DNA of 8,994 bases, taken from Candidatus Geohydrothermomicrobium daggyaiense. Its GTDB lineage: Bacteria > Actinomycetota > Geothermincolia > Fen-727 > JACVIW01. The stretch is taken from positions 1,956-10,949 of the forward strand of contig MU158457.1 of assembly GCA_015711695.1 (NCBI GenBank). The letters are read 5' to 3'. The notes below the pieces were generated by a model that was not told the origin of the DNA, made no database searches, and worked only from the letters and a program-made list of their open reading frames with translations. Position 1 is the stretch's first letter. The number at the start of each line of letters is the position of its first letter. Position numbers and translations under genes: made by a program. Shown in pieces: positions 5,592 to 8,994 of the stretch.

Positions 5592-6734
5592 CTATTTACC
5601 AAAAAGATGTCTTGATATTACCACCCTTTGAATCTGATTGGTCCCTTCGTATATTTGGGTAATCTTAGCATCTCTCATCATACGCTCAACTGGGTAATCC
5701 TTCATGTATCCATAACCACCCATGAGCTGAACACAATCTGTTGTCACTCTCATAGCAGTGTCCGTGGCGAAGCATTTCGCCATCGCTGATAGAGCGGAAA
5801 ACCCTGGCTCTTTCTTTTCGACCGCAGTGGCGGCGCGATACACGAGTGAACGTGCAGCTTCTATCATCATGGCAAGATCTGCAACCATAAATTGCAACCC
5901 CTGGAGAGCGGCGATCGGACGACCAAACTGAACACGCTCTTTCATGTAATTTATTGTAAATTCGAGCGCTCCTGCAGCAACACCCACACCCTGTGCACCT
6001 ATAGTGGATCGGGTTCTATCGAGTGTCATCATTGCTATTGAAAAACCCCTGCCTTCTTCTCCAAGGAGATTGGCAGCAGGAACCTCGCAATCCTCAAAAA
6101 TTAGTTCCCTTGTAACGGAACCCCTAATCCCCATCTTGTTCTCGTGTTTACCGAAGGTAAACCCGGGAAAATCTTTTTCCACAATGAAAGCTGAGATCCC
6201 TCGAACTCCTTTCTCGGGATCGGTCATCGCGAATATTGAGTAAGTGTCAGCCACTCCCCCATTCGTGATGAAGCACTTGGTTCCGTTTAATATATAGCGA
6301 TCACCTCTCTTCTCCGCCCTTGTCTTCATAGCCGCGGCATCACTTCCCGCTTCCGGCTCGGTAAGCCCGAAGGCAGCAAGTTTCTCGCCGCTCGCAAGGT
6401 CAGGGAGATACTTCTTTTTTTGTTCTTCGGAACCAGCTATCTTTATCGGGGTTGAACCAAGCTCTTGGCACCCCAGAATTAGCGACGAATTCACACATAC
6501 TTTTGCTATTTCTTCCATAGCTATGCAAAGGGTGAGCAAATCCGCTCCCTGACCGCCGTATTCCTCCGCAAAAGGAAGACCAAGAATATCGTTTTCTTTG
6601 AAAACCTCAACAATATCCCACGGGAATTCGCCTTTTTCATCAATCTCCATCGCCCGAGGCTCGACTTTTTCTTTGACAAGTTCCCTGATGGAATCCCTGA
6701 ACATTTTTTGCTCTTCAGTGAGATCAAATTGCAT
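5592..6734 (-). CDS. Acyl-CoA dehydrogenase (short/medium-chain, butyryl-CoA dehydrogenase type)
   Basis: This is a complete 380-residue flavoenzyme, the normal family length. It oxidises acyl-CoA to trans-2-enoyl-CoA and passes electrons to electron-transfer flavoprotein. MQFDLTEEQ is the classic short-chain N terminus. The first signature GLTEPEAGSDAAA lies at 123-135 and NGTKCFITNGG at 150-160. The FAD-binding arginine region RVQFGRPI lies at 267-274. The second signature QLMGGYGYMKDYPVERMMRD lies at 336-355, and the catalytic base is Glu363 in IYEGTNQIQR. The ATG at 6734-6732 is chosen because GGAGG lies 6 nt before it and the protein then begins like its family; an in-frame ATG six codons upstream has neither support. 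It follows the thiolase gene on the same strand after a 304-bp gap containing its own promoter. Exact chain length or branched substrate cannot be told. It ends with TAG, so TAG is a real stop codon in this genome. Confidence 0.95.
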   Translation of the reverse strand: MQFDLTEEQKMFRDSIRELVKEKVEPRAMEIDEKGEFPWDIVEVFKENDILGLPFAEEYGGQGADLLTLCIAMEEIAKVCVNSSLILGCQELGSTPIKIAGSEEQKKKYLPDLASGEKLAAFGLTEPEAGSDAAAMKTRAEKRGDRYILNGTKCFITNGGVADTYSIFAMTDPEKGVRGISAFIVEKDFPGFTFGKHENKMGIRGSVTRELIFEDCEVPAANLLGEEGRGFSIAMMTLDRTRSTIGAQGVGVAAGALEFTINYMKERVQFGRPIAALQGLQFMVADLAMMIEAARSLVYRAATAVEKKEPGFSALSAMAKCFATDTAMRVTTDCVQLMGGYGYMKDYPVERMMRDAKITQIYEGTNQIQRVVISRHLFGK

Positions 6735-6740
6735 TATCCA

Positions 6741-6745
6741 CCTCC
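6741..6745 (-). promoter_or_regulatory. Ribosome binding site deciding the acyl-CoA dehydrogenase start
   Basis: On the minus strand these bases read GGAGG, 6 nt before the ATG at 6734. This rules against the in-frame ATG further upstream at 6752. Confidence 0.75.
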
Positions 6746-6837
6746 AGATCAAAACATCTCTGCACTTACACTCTTTGATGCTTAAACTTTTAATTCCCCG
6801 GTCATCAGAGAATATCGCAACTCAAAAATTATAAGAC

Positions 6838-6866
6838 ATTATCCGCGGTCAGGCGGAGGTGATCAA
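6838..6866 (-). promoter_or_regulatory. Sigma70-type promoter for the downstream acyl-CoA dehydrogenase
   Basis: On the minus strand TTGATC (6866-6861, 4 of 6 bases of TTGACA) and GATAAT (6843-6838, 5 of 6 bases of TATAAT) are separated by exactly 17 bp. Transcription would begin near 6831, giving a leader of roughly 97 bases before the ATG at 6734. A second TATAAT (6833-6828) lies just downstream but has no -35. This is the best-formed promoter in the window and implies that this gene can be expressed apart from the thiolase. Confidence 0.5.
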
Positions 6867-7038
6867 TAAACAATATCTACCACATACATAATTTTCAAAA
6901 TCGAATCTTTTATCTTGCGTGGTGGCAATGTTACACTGTAAAGCATTCTCAATAGGATGTAGCAATCCCCAAAAACCGTATATGTTGAATAAAAGCAACT
7001 ATCGCGATAAACACGCCCTCGAAAGGGTCTGGTTATCT

Positions 7039-8229
7039 TCAGTCCTCAACTTTCACTATCACCGCGTCACCCTGACCGCCCCCACCGCATATTGCCGCTG
7101 CCCCAAGACCGCCACCACGTCTTTTGAGTTCGTTGACTAAAGCCATCACTATTCGAGAACCACTAGCGCCGATCGGGTGTCCCAGGGCTATTGCGCCTCC
7201 GTTCACATTTACATTTTCGGCAATCTCAGGATCAAGACCGAGCATCTCGCACGAATTCCAGCATACTGCGGCAAAAGCCTCGTTTATCTCTATGAGGTCC
7301 AGGTCTGATACTCTCTTTCCGATCTTATTAAGAGCTGCTTTTATGGAATTTGCCGGAACAGTGGCAAGATATTCCGGTTTGTCCGCCACCATGCCATGAG
7401 AGACAATTGTACCGAGAACTTTCAGGCCAAGCTCGTCTGCTTTTTCCCTTGAAGTCACAACAATACAAGCCGCTCCGTCATTTATTCCGGATGCGTTACC
7501 AGCAGTAATTGTGCCGTTTTCCCTGAAGGCAGGCTTGAGTTTTGCGAGGCTCTCCAAAGAAGTATCCCGCCTTATATGCTCATCACTGTCACCAACGGTG
7601 ACCCCCTTCTTTGCCTTTACTTCAACTGGAACAATTTCCTCCGCAAGCTTTCCTGAATCCTGCGCTGCAGCGGCGCGCATATGGCTGCGGTAAGCCCATA
7701 GGTCCTGGTCCTCTCTTCTTATGCCAAACTCCTCAGCTACCCTGTCTGTTCCCTCTCCCATATGCCAGTCGTTGATAGCGCACCACAACCCGTCGTGGAT
7801 CATTCCGTCGAGGATTTTCCCATGTCCCATGCGGTACCCAAAGCGAGCCTTCGGAACATAGTAACAAGCCTGACTCATGCTTTCCATGCCGCCGGTGACC
7901 GCAATATCTATATCGCCAGCGCGAATCATCTGGTCCGCCATCACAAGAGCGCTTATGCTCGATATACAAACTTTGTTTACGTTCAGGCATGGAACATGAA
8001 TGGGAATCTCTGCATTCAAAGCAGCCTGTCTGGCAGGCAACTGACCACAACCGCCAGTAATCACCTGACCCATAATCACATAATCAACCTGGCCCGGCTC
8101 AATCGAGGCACGCTTGAGCGCTTCACGCATAACAACCGTTCCAAGCTCCATGGCTGTCAAGTCCGCAAGTGAGCCCCCGAGCCTCCCGAAAGGGGTTCTT
8201 GCCATACCCACAATTACCGTCTCGCGCAT
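7039..8229 (-). CDS. Acetyl-CoA acyltransferase / acetyl-CoA C-acetyltransferase (thiolase)
   Basis: This is a complete 396-residue thiolase. In beta-oxidation it cleaves 3-ketoacyl-CoA with CoA to acetyl-CoA and a shortened acyl-CoA; the reverse reaction makes acetoacetyl-CoA. MRETVIVGMARTPFG is the typical N terminus. The acylated nucleophile is Cys88 in NVNKVCISSISAL, the catalytic histidine is His351 in GGAIALGHPIGASGSR, and the second cysteine is Cys381 in AAICGGGGQGD. NEAFAAVC is also present, so all three active-site blocks are intact. I chose the ATG at 8229 because GGGAGG (8244-8239) lies 9 nt upstream and the product then begins like its family; the ATG at 8235 is only 3 nt away but remains possible. 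It lies between two acyl-CoA dehydrogenases on the same strand, which favours a degradative role, though a biosynthetic type (AtoB/PhaA-like) cannot be excluded. Confidence 0.94.
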   Translation of the reverse strand: MRETVIVGMARTPFGRLGGSLADLTAMELGTVVMREALKRASIEPGQVDYVIMGQVITGGCGQLPARQAALNAEIPIHVPCLNVNKVCISSISALVMADQMIRAGDIDIAVTGGMESMSQACYYVPKARFGYRMGHGKILDGMIHDGLWCAINDWHMGEGTDRVAEEFGIRREDQDLWAYRSHMRAAAAQDSGKLAEEIVPVEVKAKKGVTVGDSDEHIRRDTSLESLAKLKPAFRENGTITAGNASGINDGAACIVVTSREKADELGLKVLGTIVSHGMVADKPEYLATVPANSIKAALNKIGKRVSDLDLIEINEAFAAVCWNSCEMLGLDPEIAENVNVNGGAIALGHPIGASGSRIVMALVNELKRRGGGLGAAAICGGGGQGDAVIVKVED

Positions 8230-8238
8230 CGCCATAAA

Positions 8239-8244
8239 CCTCCC
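8239..8244 (-). promoter_or_regulatory. Ribosome binding site of the thiolase gene
   Basis: On the minus strand these bases read GGGAGG. They lie 9 nt from the ATG at 8229 and 3 nt from the ATG at 8235. The spacing and the family N terminus favour 8229. Confidence 0.6.
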
Positions 8245-8282
8245 ATTCAATCCTTTCGGTTTGCAATCCACTTAACATCTTT

Positions 8283-8295
8283 ACGCCTTGGGCGT
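8283..8295. repeat. Short hairpin ACGCC-TTG-GGCGT between dehydrogenase and thiolase
   Basis: Five GC-rich base pairs with a 3-nt loop lie in the 111-base gap between the upstream dehydrogenase stop and the thiolase start. On the transcribed (minus) strand it is followed by AAAGATG, not by a U-run, so it is not a clear terminator. It may be a small transcript-processing or stabilising stem, or chance. Confidence 0.25.
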
Positions 8296-8340
8296 TTACC
8301 TGAAAACTCATCTTTGTTTGGCACCCGGATCCGCGCATTT

Positions 8341-8979
8341 TTACAGGCCTAAATGCCTGGTAATAACAAGCCGCTGTATCTCCGAAGTCCCCTCTCCGAT
8401 TTCAAGAATTTTTGCGTCTCTGAAATATCTGCAAACCGGATAATCCTCAATGTATCCATATCCACCGTGAATCTGCACGGCAGCGCTGGCGGCGCGCATA
8501 GCCGTTTCAGAGGCGAAAAGTTTCGCAATGGAAGCATCCGTGGTGTATCTTTTACCCTGATCGGCCATCCAGGCAGCCTTGTAAGTGGCCAATCTTGCAA
8601 GCTCTATTTCCATGAACATATCAGCACATTTGAAGCTCACACCTTGTTTCTTGCCTATCGGTTCGCCAAATTGCACTCTTTCTCTGGCATACTTCACCGA
8701 TTCTTCAAGGCAAGCCCGAGCGAGACCCACAGAAAGCGCAGCAACGCCAATTCTTCCGCAATCTAGAACCCTCAAAAAAGCGCGCAGCCCACCCCCTCTT
8801 TCGCCAAGAAGGTTTTCCTTCGGGACCCTGCAGTCGACAAAAGAAAGTTCATGTGTGTCGGAGTAGCGCCAGCCCATCTTCCTGTAGGGTGGAGATACCT
8901 CAAAACCGGGTGTGCCGTGAGGAACAATTATGTTGCTAATCTCTTTTCCTTTTTCAGTATTTTTCCAAACTAATAACTC
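8341..8979 (-). CDS. Acyl-CoA dehydrogenase, C-terminal half (partial; in-frame TAG at 8982-8980)
   Basis: From 8979 to the TAA at 8343-8341 runs a 212-residue open frame covering the middle and C-terminal domains of an acyl-CoA dehydrogenase. Landmarks in order are EISNIIVPHGTPGFEV, KMGWRYSDTHELSFVDCRVP, RERVQFGEPIGKKQGVSFK, QIHGGYGYIEDYPVCRYFRD and the catalytic-glutamate segment EIGEGTSEIQR. Family members have about 380 residues, so the N-terminal half should lie to the right of the window. Reading further upstream in frame, however, a TAG codon occurs at 8982-8980, only 12 bases before the window edge, where the protein should continue. The similarity clearly begins well upstream of the internal Met at 8877, so that Met is not the real start. 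Either the terminal bases are wrong, or the gene is interrupted. It belongs to the same minus-strand beta-oxidation cluster as the thiolase. Confidence 0.85.
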   Translation of the reverse strand, partial: ELLVWKNTEKGKEISNIIVPHGTPGFEVSPPYRKMGWRYSDTHELSFVDCRVPKENLLGERGGGLRAFLRVLDCGRIGVAALSVGLARACLEESVKYARERVQFGEPIGKKQGVSFKCADMFMEIELARLATYKAAWMADQGKRYTTDASIAKLFASETAMRAASAAVQIHGGYGYIEDYPVCRYFRDAKILEIGEGTSEIQRLVITRHLGL

Positions 8980-8994
8980 CTATAAAGCTAAAAA

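Larger units (their letters stand above)
6735..7038. other. 304-bp gap between the thiolase and acyl-CoA dehydrogenase genes
   Basis: This spacer holds the Shine-Dalgarno sequence and a promoter of the downstream dehydrogenase. It also has an 11-bp dyad TTACA-C-TGTAA (6931-6941), a 10-bp palindrome TATCGCGATA (7000-7009), and a short CCCT/AGGG inverted repeat just after the thiolase stop (about 7016-7027). The repeat lacks a T-run, so thiolase termination is unclear. I see no coding region or RNA gene here. Confidence 0.55.

Noticed and set aside
6855..6864. GGAGGTGATC, fully complementary to the 3' end of 16S rRNA; possible orphan ribosome binding site or 16S remnant.
   Set aside because: No start codon follows at a suitable distance on the plus strand, and no further 16S similarity extends either side. 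The bases are better explained as the -35 and spacer of the minus-strand promoter.
7000..7009. 10-bp palindrome TATCGCGATA downstream of the thiolase.
   Set aside because: It is too short to stand out in a 9-kb window and there is no T-run to make it a terminator.
7762..8172. Plus-strand open frame of 136 codons opposite the thiolase.
   Set aside because: It is antisense to a clearly conserved enzyme, has no recognisable product, and is a by-product of the codon use of the real gene.
8353..8766. Plus-strand open frame of 137 codons opposite the partial acyl-CoA dehydrogenase.
   Set aside because: It is antisense to conserved dehydrogenase motifs and its translation resembles no protein.

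Overview
This is a bacterial chromosomal window of moderate GC content. It shows Shine-Dalgarno-led genes, no introns, and frequent TTG starts: three of the seven genes whose start lies inside the window. The gene set (an ADP-forming acyl-CoA ligase tail, a DUF2993/LmeA-like lipoprotein-type protein, RarA, and acyl-CoA dehydrogenases with a thiolase) suggests a free-living bacterium that degrades fatty acids or other acyl-CoA substrates. A deep-branching anaerobe such as an early Actinomycetota lineage would fit, because DUF2993 proteins are common there, but the sequence alone does not fix the phylum.

Layout. Positions 1-99 hold the last 32 codons of an ATP-grasp (acyl-CoA ligase) subunit. 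Positions 137-823 encode a membrane-anchored DUF2993/LmeA-like protein. Positions 824-995 are a spacer with three closely spaced dyads. Positions 996-2330 encode an unusual membrane protein: a cytoplasmic PP2C-like domain with eroded catalytic motifs, one transmembrane helix and an extracytoplasmic SH3b domain. Converging on it from the minus strand (2889 to 2353) is an unrecognised tail-anchored protein. After a 300-bp divergent spacer, 3190-4236 encodes a BtrH-N/DUF4872 protein (papain/C39-like acyltransferase or peptidase fold). It overlaps and is probably translationally coupled to rarA (4239-5564), the AAA+ replication-recombination factor.

The right-hand 3.4 kb is all on the minus strand and encodes beta-oxidation enzymes. 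In transcription order these are an acyl-CoA dehydrogenase (only the C-terminal half lies in the window, 8979 to 8341), an acetyl-CoA acyltransferase/thiolase (8229 to 7039) and a second, complete acyl-CoA dehydrogenase (6734 to 5592). A good sigma70-type promoter (TTGATC, 17 bp, GATAAT) sits in the 304-bp gap before the last gene, so that gene can be transcribed on its own.

How the genes work together. The two dehydrogenases and the thiolase would carry out the first and last steps of acyl-CoA breakdown; the hydratase and hydroxyacyl-CoA dehydrogenase are not in the window. The acyl-CoA ligase at the left edge could feed or drain the same CoA-thioester pool. The central block (PP2C-TM-SH3b, the tail-anchored protein and the BtrH-like protein) is the least explained part. 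It looks like envelope-facing signalling plus a thiol-dependent acyl or peptide transfer enzyme, but no functional link between these genes can be shown from sequence alone. I found no tRNA, rRNA, CRISPR array or mobile element.
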